This document shows positions 16,098 to 23,703 of a DNA stretch of 64,000 nt, in pieces. The DNA is taken from the NCBI RefSeq assembly GCF_042466115.1, contig NZ_JAXHBQ010000002.1, forward strand, positions 16,881-80,880, in the 5' to 3' direction. The first letter of the stretch is position 1, and every line of letters starts with the position of its first letter. The DNA is from SW4 sp042466115. GTDB lineage: Bacteria; Pseudomonadota; Alphaproteobacteria; Rhodobacterales; Rhodobacteraceae. Position numbers and translations under genes: made by a program. The notes below the pieces were generated by a model. That model was not told where the DNA came from. It made no database searches and was given only the letters and a program-made list of their open reading frames with translations.

Positions 16098-16280
16098 CTA
16101 CTTGAAACGAACTCGACCGTCTTCATAAGTATATTCGGCATCTGTAGGCCCTCCGAACCAAAGGTCCTGAAAACTCCCATCGTTCCACTGATACCGGTAA
16201 CCTAGGACTTTTCCATCCTTCAGCGAAACAATCCTCTGAACAGGGCGAGCCTCTAGCTTCTCTGTGTTTTCTTCAGCCAT
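16098..16280 (-). CDS. Small hypothetical protein (60 residues)
   Basis: A 60-residue acidic protein without signal peptide or membrane segment. Residues 16-60 form an alternating polar/aromatic pattern (IVSLKDGKVLGYRYQWNDG, YTYEDGRVRF) suggesting a small beta-sheet. A GAGGTGG ribosome site precedes the ATG at good spacing. I do not recognise the family. It lies between the IS remnant and luxR, about 100 bp from luxR and on the same strand. Confidence 0.5.
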   Translation of the reverse strand: MAEENTEKLEARPVQRIVSLKDGKVLGYRYQWNDGSFQDLWFGGPTDAEYTYEDGRVRFK

Positions 16281-16380
16281 CGAGCCACCTCAATTCGAAC
16301 GCTGACAATAGTACCTTCAACTGAGCATGCCACAACTTAAAATTGTGAAACCTGCCCTAAGGATATAGCCGAAAGGACAT

Positions 16381-17004
16381 TCAGCCGTCTAGAAAACCTC
16401 GGGTCATGGCTATGGCTACAGCTTGCGTACGGTTGCTGGCACCAAGTTTTGCGACCGCTGATTGAGCTCGTTGTTTCACAGTGGACTCTGAAATCGACAA
16501 TGCTTCAGCGATCTCTCGCTGGCCTAAGCCGTCTCGGAGCGACCTCAAAACATCAAGTTCCCTTGAGGTCAAAGATGCCTTGTTGGTGACAATCTCACAC
16601 CATCTGTCAAATCGATCATTGAGCAACAAAATCTCAGTATCATTAAGCTCTCTGTCACTCCTCGCAACGGTCAAGAACGACCTCTTGCGCTTCTTTTTTC
16701 TCGAAAATACAGCGCCATAGATAAGCCCGAATGCTTGGGCTCTTTTCAAGACCCCGCGAACGTCAGGGAGTTTGACCTCTGACCATCGACGGCTACCCGA
16801 ATGAACCAGTGTCCAAGCTAGGACAGGGTCTAAAGCAAAGTAGTTACGGTCCTCATATTCTTCCCGCCATTCATCAGGGTACTCGGAATGCATGTATTCA
16901 GGACCGCGAAACGACATATTGAAGGCCAAAATGAAGCCGGCGGACCCGATTTCACGAAGGTCATCCAGTTCTTGTTCAAAATTGGGGATCAGTGCATTCA
17001 GCAA
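16381..17004 (-). CDS. luxR: LuxR-family quorum-sensing transcriptional regulator
   Basis: A 207-residue regulator. The N-terminal part (about 10-130) resembles an autoinducer-binding domain, with EYPDEWREEYEDRNYFALDPVL carrying the W/Y and D-P-V positions common in acyl-homoserine-lactone receptors. The C-terminal part (about 143-205) is a GerE/LuxR helix-turn-helix (LTSRELDVLRSLRDGLGQREIAEALSISESTVKQRAQSAVAKLGASNRTQAVAIA). It is transcribed away from the luxI-like gene across a 113 bp gap. It probably controls that gene and possibly the neighbouring type IV secretion genes; the latter is inference. Confidence 0.88.
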   Translation of the reverse strand: MLNALIPNFEQELDDLREIGSAGFILAFNMSFRGPEYMHSEYPDEWREEYEDRNYFALDPVLAWTLVHSGSRRWSEVKLPDVRGVLKRAQAFGLIYGAVFSRKKKRKRSFLTVARSDRELNDTEILLLNDRFDRWCEIVTNKASLTSRELDVLRSLRDGLGQREIAEALSISESTVKQRAQSAVAKLGASNRTQAVAIAMTRGFLDG

Positions 17005-17081
17005 GACAAAGGCCTCGTTCAGATTCTTATGGCTTTTGGGACATATATCAATCTAAGGTTGTTGACGCTAGACTAGTTCTC

Positions 17082-17100
17082 GTTTGGAGATGGCCCAAAC
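17082..17100. promoter_or_regulatory. Candidate lux-box-like inverted repeat between luxR and luxI genes
   Basis: GTTTGG and CCAAAC form a perfect six-base inverted repeat with a seven-base centre (19 bp overall), 18 bp upstream of the small ORF that precedes luxI. Size and position suit a LuxR-type binding site, but arms this short occur by chance, so confidence is low. Confidence 0.3.
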
Positions 17101-17117
17101 AATCCGAGGCCTCTCCG

Positions 17118-17345
17118 ATGACCCATAGACCACATGTGCTGGCAAACGCCGAGTTTACGAAAGACATGGTACAAACCTTAGTTGATCATTTTGATGTCTA
17201 TGTTGTGCATGGTGTGGTTACCGTAGAAGTGACGACCCATGGCCTCTGGCTACCAAACCCCCATGTCTCGGGACGGCAATTTCTGGGCTTAGCGAGGCCT
17301 CCAAAAGAACCTTCAAAACACTTTGAATTTCCGAGGGGAGACTAA
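17118..17345 (+). CDS. Small protein translationally coupled to the AHL synthase
   Basis: A 75-residue protein with no signal peptide. It starts at an ATG preceded by GAGG eight bases upstream, and its TAA stop overlaps the luxI ATG by one base (TAATG), so coupling is likely. The sequence (hydrophobic core HFDVYVVHGVVTVEV, then a basic, proline-rich tail) is not one I recognise. The frame continues upstream into the luxR promoter region without a better start. It could be a regulatory or leader protein for AHL synthesis, or simply a conserved partner. Confidence 0.6.
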   Translation: MTHRPHVLANAEFTKDMVQTLVDHFDVYVVHGVVTVEVTTHGLWLPNPHVSGRQFLGLARPPKEPSKHFEFPRGD

Positions 17346-17989
17346 TGCTTGAGCTAACACTTGTCCGGCCACCGGATGGCTTCAAGCGCTATGATCTGGT
17401 GCAATCGTTTCTCCGGCTCAGAAAACAGATATTTGTCGATAAGATGGGTTGGCCCCTCTATGACTATGAGGAAATCGAGTTTGAGCAGTATGACAGCTTC
17501 ACCGCTGCATATATTATTGCGCATGAGGGTGGTGACGTCCTTGGCGGTGCCCGTCTGATCAGAACCGATCAGATGCTCGGGTCTGGCAAGTTAAGGTATT
17601 CCTACATGATCAGAGATGCTTGTTTGGGGCTATTACCGGGCATGCCAACAACACTGTGCACGGCGCCACCCCCGCAAGACAACAAGATCTGGGAACTTAC
17701 TCGACTGGTGACTGTACCGGGCAAAGAGGTGGCGCGTCCTATTCTCCTCGCGGTCAACGAATTTCTTATAACTGAGAATGCATCTACTTGTCTTTTCCTC
17801 GGCCCGCCGGCCTTTATCCGAATGGCCAAGTCGATGAACTTTAGCCCTGTACCGCTCGGACCAATAGTACGAAATGAAGACGGGAAGTTTCTCGCCTTTA
17901 GTTGCAGGGTATTGGGTGCGCCAAACGTGGTAGGGAAGAATCCCATCTCTCAAGCCCGCGAACCTTTGGAACTGATCGACGGCAAGTAA
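17345..17989 (+). CDS. luxI: Acyl-homoserine-lactone synthase (LuxI family)
   Basis: A 214-residue cytoplasmic enzyme making acyl-homoserine-lactone signals from S-adenosylmethionine and acyl-ACP. Conserved LuxI positions are visible: RLRKQIFVDKMGW (R-x3-F-x5-W, about 25-37), then EQYDSFTAAYII (the D-x-x-x-A-Y-x-I element), GGARLIRT (the G-x-x-R-L motif, about 68-75) and WELTRLVT (E-x-x-R, about 118-125). It has a strong GAGGGGAG ribosome site five bases upstream. It is divergent from luxR and coupled to the 75-residue ORF before it. Base composition of the luxR-luxI block is more AT-rich than the secretion genes that follow. Confidence 0.9.
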   Translation: MLELTLVRPPDGFKRYDLVQSFLRLRKQIFVDKMGWPLYDYEEIEFEQYDSFTAAYIIAHEGGDVLGGARLIRTDQMLGSGKLRYSYMIRDACLGLLPGMPTTLCTAPPPQDNKIWELTRLVTVPGKEVARPILLAVNEFLITENASTCLFLGPPAFIRMAKSMNFSPVPLGPIVRNEDGKFLAFSCRVLGAPNVVGKNPISQAREPLELIDGK

Positions 17990-17993
17990 TCTG

Positions 17994-18275
17994 TTAGCGT
18001 TCCACACGTCTTAGAAACGTCTCATACTCTTCTGTAACCTCTGTCGCCTCCCGAAATGCACGGTCGCGTTCAAGCTCAAGGCACCGAAAATAGTCTTGAA
18101 TATCGCGGATGTAGTCCTCGAAATCTCGACGGATCAGATCTGCGTATTCAAAGACCGCCACGGGGTCACTAGGAACAAAGGGCTGTTGCGGTGTGAGGCA
18201 AGTTTCACCGCTGGCAGGGTGCGCGAGCGTGCCGATCAATAGTATAACCTGAGGGATCAACTGCATTAGCTTCAT
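17994..18275 (-). CDS. Small secreted protein of unknown function
   Basis: A 93-residue protein with a signal peptide (hydrophobic residues 5-16, cleavage near ASGE) and two cysteines in the mature part (ETCLTPQQPF and FRCLELERD). The C-terminal half is a charged helix (RRDFEDYIRDIQDYFRCLELERDRAFREATEVTEEYETF). The frame extends 49 residues further upstream, but the start chosen gives a proper signal. It converges on luxI with a 4 bp gap and is head to head with the secretion operon. I do not recognise the family; a periplasmic role linked to conjugation is possible from position. Confidence 0.6.
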   Translation of the reverse strand: MKLMQLIPQVILLIGTLAHPASGETCLTPQQPFVPSDPVAVFEYADLIRRDFEDYIRDIQDYFRCLELERDRAFREATEVTEEYETFLRRVER

Positions 18276-18463
18276 CTCTTGGCAAGAATCCTCTAAACTC
18301 AAAGACGTGGTGTTCCTTTTGGATAGATCAGTCCAAAGCGGAACATCATGTGATACGCGCAAAAATATATCTTGCGTTACGATAGTATATTTACGTATGG
18401 TCGAGTTGTCCATGATGGACACGCGATCATGCGTCTCAAGATGAGAGAAGTGTGACTGCTAGA

Positions 18464-18817
18464 ATGAACTGGGAAGTTGAAGCACCAAATGTGGTCACTG
18501 AGGCTAGATTCCGCGATCTCGTGGAAAGCGGCTATCGCGCCGAGATCTTGTGCCAGGAGGCTGCGCACAAGAAGGGTCCGAGCTATTATGGCATCTGGAT
18601 CATGCGTGCTGTCAGTGATGATGGTGTGGAAAAGCTCTTGGTCACCGCCCGGACCCGCACAACTCACAACGATATCAAGGTCCGCGAGTTCAAGACCATT
18701 ACGGGCGTCGTTTCCTTTCTTGTTGGCATCGGCTTCTCCCACGCCGACGTGCCGCTCGAAGAAGGTCAACGGACAGCGCACAAGCTCGCTGGGGCCGACA
18801 AGGGCAGCAGCGGCTAG
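18464..18817 (+). CDS. Hypothetical protein at the head of the type IV secretion operon
   Basis: A protein of about 117 residues, soluble and without signal. Sequence features include NWEVEAPNVVTEARFRDLVESGYRAEILCQEA at the N terminus and a KVREFKTITGVVSFLVGIGF segment. No known domain is recognised. ATG at 18464 is used; a GTG four codons earlier is an alternative with a close GAGAGAA site. The end of the gene overlaps the region encoding the signal peptide of the VirB1-like transglycosylase in another frame, indicating tight coupling to that gene. Confidence 0.6.
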   Translation: MNWEVEAPNVVTEARFRDLVESGYRAEILCQEAAHKKGPSYYGIWIMRAVSDDGVEKLLVTARTRTTHNDIKVREFKTITGVVSFLVGIGFSHADVPLEEGQRTAHKLAGADKGSSG

Positions 18818-19481
18818 CCTTTTTCTTCTCGGGCTTCTGGCCTTTCCGGCCCGCGCCCAGATGGTTCTGGTCATGGAGAGCGACGGCTCTCTGACCGCGT
18901 CGCAGTCTCAGGATCAATTCGCGCGGAACTATGATGATGGGGTTGGCCAAGGTTCTTCCTTGGATGGTCTGACAGTCCTTGGGCGCGCTGAGAATGCGCC
19001 GGCAGTCGAAGAAGTTCCGAATTCCGCTGCTGTCCGTCCCGCTCCCCTGCCCCGCGCTGATGTTCTGTCTGCGATCGAGGCCACGGCTCTGCGCTATGGC
19101 GGCCATCCCGGTCTGCGCCGCGCGGAGATTTCCGTCTCAAACTGGCTCACCCTCTTCCGCGCCAACATTGAGATTGAAAGCGCGTATCGGCAGAGCGCCG
19201 TTTCCAGCGTTGGAGCCATTGGCTTAGGTCAGTTGATGCCCGCTACTGCGCGCGGCCTCGATGTTGATCCACGCGACCCCATTCAGAACCTCGACGGTTC
19301 GGCCCGCTATCTTGCCATGATGCTCCAAGAGTTTGGCGATCCGCGTCTTGCATTGGCAGCCTACAACGCTGGCCCCGACGCCGTGCGGCAGTACAACGGC
19401 ATCCCCCCTTACCGAGAAACCCAAAACCATGTGGCCCGCGTCATGGCGGTGGTCGCTCGACTGGAAGGAACAAACCCATGA
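18789..19481 (+). CDS. virB1: VirB1-like lytic transglycosylase
   Basis: A periplasmic transglycosylase of about 230 residues. A signal peptide is obvious (AAAASLFLLGLLAFPARAQ). The SLT domain shows the catalytic Glu in ANIEIESAYRQSA, followed by VGAIGLGQLMPATARGL and the AAYNAGPDAVRQYNGIPPYRET motif. It opens the peptidoglycan for assembly of the secretion channel. No ATG, GTG or TTG lies in frame just before the signal peptide. The start is placed at a CTG (18789) that gives a well-formed signal; the next ATG (18861) would remove it, and upstream ATGs add long non-homologous sequence. The stop overlaps the virB2 start by four bases. Confidence 0.82.
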   Translation: MGPTRAAAASLFLLGLLAFPARAQMVLVMESDGSLTASQSQDQFARNYDDGVGQGSSLDGLTVLGRAENAPAVEEVPNSAAVRPAPLPRADVLSAIEATALRYGGHPGLRRAEISVSNWLTLFRANIEIESAYRQSAVSSVGAIGLGQLMPATARGLDVDPRDPIQNLDGSARYLAMMLQEFGDPRLALAAYNAGPDAVRQYNGIPPYRETQNHVARVMAVVARLEGTNP

Positions 19482-19771
19482 GATTTAACCCGTCATTCTT
19501 CATAGCCGCACTGGCCCTTTTCGTGCTCATGGCTGATCCTGCTTTAGCACAAAGCATCGACCTTTCGCCGATCCAAAGCCTGCTGCAGGGCATCGTCGAT
19601 GCCCTGACCGGCCCGCTTGGCGTCGTCATTGCCACGCTGGCTGTCTTGGGCGTCTTCCTCAGTTGGTTCTTTAACATCATCGATCTGCGCCAGGCGCTCT
19701 GGGTGCTGGTCGGTATCGCCGGTGTCGCCGCGGCTCCCACCATCGTTGCCGCGGTCTTTGCAGGTGGCTGA
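19478..19771 (+). CDS. virB2: VirB2/TrbC family pilin of the type IV secretion system
   Basis: A 97-residue prepilin with a long signal peptide (cleavage near ALAQ, residue 25). The mature form is small and has two hydrophobic helices (about 42-62 and 70-95) separated by a short NIIDLRQ turn. This matches VirB2/TrbC major pilins, which form the conjugative pilus. The ATG overlaps the stop of the transglycosylase gene (ATGA) and the virB3 GTG overlaps its own end, so the three genes are coupled. Confidence 0.88.
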   Translation: MRFNPSFFIAALALFVLMADPALAQSIDLSPIQSLLQGIVDALTGPLGVVIATLAVLGVFLSWFFNIIDLRQALWVLVGIAGVAAAPTIVAAVFAGG

Positions 19772-20042
19772 GCGTTCGCCCCTCTTCCTCGGGCTCGTGC
19801 GCCCGCCCAAGCTTTTGGGCCTGCCCATCATATATGCGATGGTCTGGCTCTTTGGCTCGGTGCTGCTCTTTGTCTGGGTCCAGCACATCGTAATCCTTGG
19901 GGTTGCGATCGTGCTCTACCCCGTGCTGTGGAAGGCCGCCGATTGGGACCCGCGCTTCATCGATGTGATGATGACGGCGCTGCAAGAAACCCCGCCGACA
20001 CGAAACCGGCAGGTACATGGCGGGGACAGTTATGCCCCGTGA
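19764..20042 (+). CDS. virB3: VirB3 family inner-membrane protein
   Basis: A 92-residue protein starting at GTG, eight bases before the virB2 stop ends. It has the VirB3 layout: a short N-terminal segment (SPLFLGLVRPPKLLG) and paired hydrophobic helices (about 19-55), followed by a polar tail with KAADWDPRFIDV. VirB3 associates with the VirB4 ATPase at the inner membrane and is needed for pilus assembly. The gene overlaps the start of virB4 by 26 bp. Confidence 0.85.
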   Translation: MAERSPLFLGLVRPPKLLGLPIIYAMVWLFGSVLLFVWVQHIVILGVAIVLYPVLWKAADWDPRFIDVMMTALQETPPTRNRQVHGGDSYAP

Positions 20043-22395
20043 TGAAGCGCTCGACCCCCGGACCCTAACACCGGACTGGTATGCGCGCGAAACCCGTCTT
20101 GCGCATATGCTGCCCTACGTCAGTCTGGTCGATGACAAGACAGTACGCACGCGGGTGAACGAGCTTTTTCAATGTATCCGCCTCGACGGCGTCAACAGCT
20201 ATACGACGGACGATGCCTACCTCGACAAGGTCACGTCCCTCTTTGCCCGTATCGTCGCCCAACTAGGTCCAGAATTCAGCTATTATGTTCACAAGGTGTC
20301 CAAGGCGATTGCGCCGGAACTGGAGCCTGTCGAGGGAGACAGTTTCGCGGGCGAAGTGGATCGGTTGTGGCGCGAGAAGCTTGCCACCAGCGGGCTGCGC
20401 GACAAAACACTGACGCTCACAGTCATGCACCGTCCGCCGTCCAAGAGCTTTCTTCCGTTTCTCAATCGCAGCGCACCTGAGCGCTTCAAAGAAGAAACGC
20501 AAAAACGCCTTCGACGGCTGAATGAGGCCGTGAATGTCTTTGCCTCGGGGCTGGCAGATCTTAAACCGCGCGTGCTGTCGGCGAAGTCTGGTGAACTGGT
20601 TGGGTTCCTCGGGGCGCTCAATACCGGTCAGGAACTGCCACTCTATCCAGCGAGCACTTACGGTTTCCTATCGTTTAACGTCGCCAACACCCGCGTGACC
20701 TTCCTTGAGGACAACTTCGAGCTGTCAGAAGGCGTCGTAGGCCACCGCTATGGCAAGAGCTTCACCATCGGCGAATACTCCGAAGCCACGTCTTGCACGA
20801 TGTTCGACATGCTCAATCTGCCAGTCGACATGATCGTCACCCATTCGTTTACGCCAATCAATTCCAACCTCATGGCCGGGCGGATCAAGCGACAGAAACG
20901 ACAGATGCAGGCGTCACAGGACGCTGCATTGTCACTGATGGAAGCGCTGGACATCGCCGCCGATGATCTTGAAGCCAAACGCCAGAGCTTTGGCGAACAC
21001 CACATGGTCGTTACCATCTTCTGCGACACGCTTGATGAGCTGCAGACGTTGAGTGCCGAAATCGTCAATGCCGCCGCTGCAGAAGGCGTGAAGATGATCG
21101 GCGAGCGGGTCGCGGCAAAAGCACATTACCTCAGCCAGCATCCCGGCAACCAACCCAAGCGCGTGCGCGCCAGCGACATCACCAATCGCAACTTTGCGGA
21201 TTTTGCAGCCTTCCACCGAACGCAACTGGGCAAAGCAGCAAACGACACGCCCTGGGGCAAGGTCATCACCATGCTGCCCACACCTGAGCAAAGCGCCTAT
21301 CGGTTTTCCTATCACGAGCAAGGCAGCCCGGAGAAAGAACCCACTGGCGGTCACACATTGATCATGGGACGTCCAGGATCGGGTAAATCCGTTCTTTCAG
21401 CCTTCCTTATGACCCAAGCCCGTCGAGCAGGGGCGCGGATCTTCGTCTTCGATTATCGTCTTGGTATGGAGATGGCGGTCCGCGCCAATGGCGGAAGCTA
21501 TGCATCGCTCAAGGCTGGACAGGCCACAGGTCTCAATCCGCTTTGGACCGAGGTGGACGATCGCGGCACGGCTTGGCTCTCGGATTGGCTGGCCACCCTG
21601 CTCTACCGCGCGGACAAGCCGCTGACGCCTGTCCAAACGAACCGCATCCAAGAGGTCGTGCGTCAAAACGCGAACGCCACGGATCCAGCGTTGCGTAATT
21701 GGAAGGACTTCGCCTCGCTCTTCGTCTCTACCGATGATGGCGGCGATTTGCACCAGCGCTTGCTCGAATGGACCGCAGATGGGCGCTACGGCTGGATATT
21801 CGGGCAGACTTTGGAAGACACGTTTTCTCTTCAAGGCGACGTGGTTGGCTTCGATCTCACAGGTATTCTCGACTCCGAGTCCGAGAAAGAACGCATGGCC
21901 GTTCTGAGCTATCTGTTCCGCCGCGTGGAGCGCGAGATCGAAGATCGCCGCCCCACAATCATAATCATCGATGAGGCCTGGAAAGCGCTCGATAACGCGT
22001 ATTTTGCAGAACGGCTTTCGAACTGGCTGGTGACAGCGCGCAAACAGAACACCGTTGCCGTGATGATGACGCAATATGCCAGCCAGCTGGAACGCACACG
22101 CACCGGCAAGACCATTGTTGAGGCAGTGCCAACGCAAATCCTTTTGCCGAACATCCGCGCTCATGCATCCGACTACGCGATGCTGAACCTGTTTGAGAAA
22201 GAACTCGACATTCTCTTGAACACGGGTAGCAACTCCCGGCTGGCGCTTATTCGCGATGACCAGGGTTCCATCGTCGTTGACGCCGATCTCAGCGCGTTGG
22301 GTTCCAATCTCACTATCCTTGGCGGCATGGAAAAAGGCGAGGCGCTTGTCGGTGCTGACTACCGCGACCGTTGTGATTTCTGGAGACTGCTATGA
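20017..22395 (+). CDS. virB4: VirB4 family ATPase of the type IV secretion system
   Basis: A 792-residue ATPase. The N-terminal CagE/TrbE domain spans roughly 20-390. The RecA-like domain shows Walker A GRPGSGKS (about 452-459) and Walker B TIIIIDEAWKAL (about 645-656), with the downstream TQYASQLERT segment typical of VirB4. It powers pilus biogenesis and substrate transfer at the inner membrane. It starts at ATG 20017, or 15 bases later, inside virB3. Its stop overlaps the start of a small lipoprotein gene (virB7) by four bases. Confidence 0.93.
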   Translation: MAGTVMPRDEALDPRTLTPDWYARETRLAHMLPYVSLVDDKTVRTRVNELFQCIRLDGVNSYTTDDAYLDKVTSLFARIVAQLGPEFSYYVHKVSKAIAPELEPVEGDSFAGEVDRLWREKLATSGLRDKTLTLTVMHRPPSKSFLPFLNRSAPERFKEETQKRLRRLNEAVNVFASGLADLKPRVLSAKSGELVGFLGALNTGQELPLYPASTYGFLSFNVANTRVTFLEDNFELSEGVVGHRYGKSFTIGEYSEATSCTMFDMLNLPVDMIVTHSFTPINSNLMAGRIKRQKRQMQASQDAALSLMEALDIAADDLEAKRQSFGEHHMVVTIFCDTLDELQTLSAEIVNAAAAEGVKMIGERVAAKAHYLSQHPGNQPKRVRASDITNRNFADFAAFHRTQLGKAANDTPWGKVITMLPTPEQSAYRFSYHEQGSPEKEPTGGHTLIMGRPGSGKSVLSAFLMTQARRAGARIFVFDYRLGMEMAVRANGGSYASLKAGQATGLNPLWTEVDDRGTAWLSDWLATLLYRADKPLTPVQTNRIQEVVRQNANATDPALRNWKDFASLFVSTDDGGDLHQRLLEWTADGRYGWIFGQTLEDTFSLQGDVVGFDLTGILDSESEKERMAVLSYLFRRVEREIEDRRPTIIIIDEAWKALDNAYFAERLSNWLVTARKQNTVAVMMTQYASQLERTRTGKTIVEAVPTQILLPNIRAHASDYAMLNLFEKELDILLNTGSNSRLALIRDDQGSIVVDADLSALGSNLTILGGMEKGEALVGADYRDRCDFWRLL

Positions 22396-22559
22396 AACGT
22401 ATTTTTCTTCTCCTGGCTGCGACAGGCGTTCTGGCGTCTTGCGCCCAGTATCAGGAACCGCAGGCGAATTGCTTCACCTTCCTCGCGGCTGTGGCACCAG
22501 TTGATCCCGATTGCACCTTTACGCCTCTTGGCACTTTGGAGGGCGACATTGAAGTCTAG
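22392..22559 (+). CDS. virB7: VirB7-like small lipoprotein
   Basis: A 55-residue protein read directly from the sequence. It has a short lipoprotein signal with lipobox LASC (Cys17), then a mature part of about 39 residues with two further cysteines (NCFTF and DCTF). Size, lipid anchor and a free cysteine fit VirB7, which anchors VirB9 in the outer-membrane core complex. The ATG overlaps the virB4 stop (ATGA). The next gene (transglycosylase) starts at a TTG inside its 3' end. Confidence 0.78.
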   Translation: MKRIFLLLAATGVLASCAQYQEPQANCFTFLAAVAPVDPDCTFTPLGTLEGDIEV

Positions 22560-23703
22560 GCTCGCTCATATCCTGTTGGCTTTAATGCTACCCAGTCTCG
22601 CGGTCGCACAAGGCGTACCGGTGGTTGATAGCGGCCTGACCGCGCGCGACATCGTTGAGACCGGCGACCGTGAGGTCGATCTTGCAACTCAGGCCGAAAA
22701 ACTGTCCGTCCAGGAACTCATTGCCGAGATTGAGCGCGAACAACTGGCCACGCTAGAGCGCATCCTTGACGCCCAGACAAGCTTTGGCGGTCAGGGCCTT
22801 CCTGCGATGGTTTCAAGCCTTGAAGATGGCAATGGCGATCCCAACCGGGCGGTGGAAGCCGTCTATGGCTCAGGCGAGACTGATCCCAATCCCGCGGGGA
22901 CGCAGATGTTTGGCGATGCGGCCCAGAATATCGAACAACTCATTATCCGCGTCGCCCAAGAGACCAGCAGCTTTGCAGGTGTGGGCCGTGCGGGGCTCTC
23001 TGCCGTTCAATGGCGTGCGCTCCTGCAAGCCCTGATCTGGCAGGAAAGCCGCTTCACCATTGGCGCACGTTCGCCGGTCGGCGCTTTTGGCCTCACCCAG
23101 ATCATGCCCGGCACCGCCAGCGATCTCGGTATCAATCCGGAATACTACGATAGCCCCTATCTGCAGGTGCATGGTGGCGCGCGCTACCTTGCCACGCAAC
23201 TCAACACCTTTGACGGCAATGTCATCAACGCACTTGCCGCCTATAACGCAGGACCGGGCCGCGTGTTCGAATACAGCGGTGTCCCGCCATTCCGAGAAAC
23301 CCAGCACTACGTCACTGTCATCCCCGAACGCTACAATCTCTATCTGAGCCGCATCGGTGGCATTGAGGCCTTGGGTACGATTGATCCCGCGCTTCTCGCC
23401 AATGCCAATCTCTCCCTCACGGGGCATGGTGCGGCGTTTTATGGCAACAACTCCTCCGCTGCGATCCGCCAAGCTGCGCTGCGCATTCGCGACATCGTCG
23501 AGCGGATTTCTGAGACGGAAGACGTTCAGGAAAGCGTCGCGCTCAACACCTATGCGCGCGCCGAACTCGTGCGCCTCGTCGCAGCCCGCATCCGACTGCA
23601 GGCGGCGAGAACGCGCGTCTTAAGTGCTGAAGAGCTGGCTCAGGCCGCTGCCCGCATGGCGGAAGGCGACTTCATGAACTTCACAATCGAGGAGATAGAC
23701 TGA
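22549..23703 (+). CDS. Lytic transglycosylase embedded in VirB5-like sequence
   Basis: A 384-residue periplasmic protein. The TTG start (22549) has a GGAGGG site six bases upstream and gives a good signal peptide ending SLAVAQ. The central SLT domain (about 155-270) contains LIWQESRFTIGARSPVGAFGLTQIMPGTA, with the catalytic Glu, and AAYNAGPGRVFEYSGVPPFRET. The mature N terminus (QGVPVVDS) and the C-terminal 70 residues (ESVALNTYARAEL...MNFTIEE) closely resemble the VirB5-like protein encoded next (QGVPVVDT, ESIDLNTRVTAEL...MDFTLPE). The gene thus looks like a virB5 copy carrying an inserted transglycosylase domain. It is the second such enzyme in the operon. Confidence 0.85.
   Translation: MKSRLAHILLALMLPSLAVAQGVPVVDSGLTARDIVETGDREVDLATQAEKLSVQELIAEIEREQLATLERILDAQTSFGGQGLPAMVSSLEDGNGDPNRAVEAVYGSGETDPNPAGTQMFGDAAQNIEQLIIRVAQETSSFAGVGRAGLSAVQWRALLQALIWQESRFTIGARSPVGAFGLTQIMPGTASDLGINPEYYDSPYLQVHGGARYLATQLNTFDGNVINALAAYNAGPGRVFEYSGVPPFRETQHYVTVIPERYNLYLSRIGGIEALGTIDPALLANANLSLTGHGAAFYGNNSSAAIRQAALRIRDIVERISETEDVQESVALNTYARAELVRLVAARIRLQAARTRVLSAEELAQAAARMAEGDFMNFTIEEID

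Noticed and set aside
17062..17117. TTGACG and a possible -10 in front of the luxI small ORF
   Set aside because: The -10 partner is poor (TGGAGA), so the promoter was not called.
21397..22164. Minus-strand frame of 255 codons inside virB4
   Set aside because: Antisense to the ATPase core; no motif or ribosome site.
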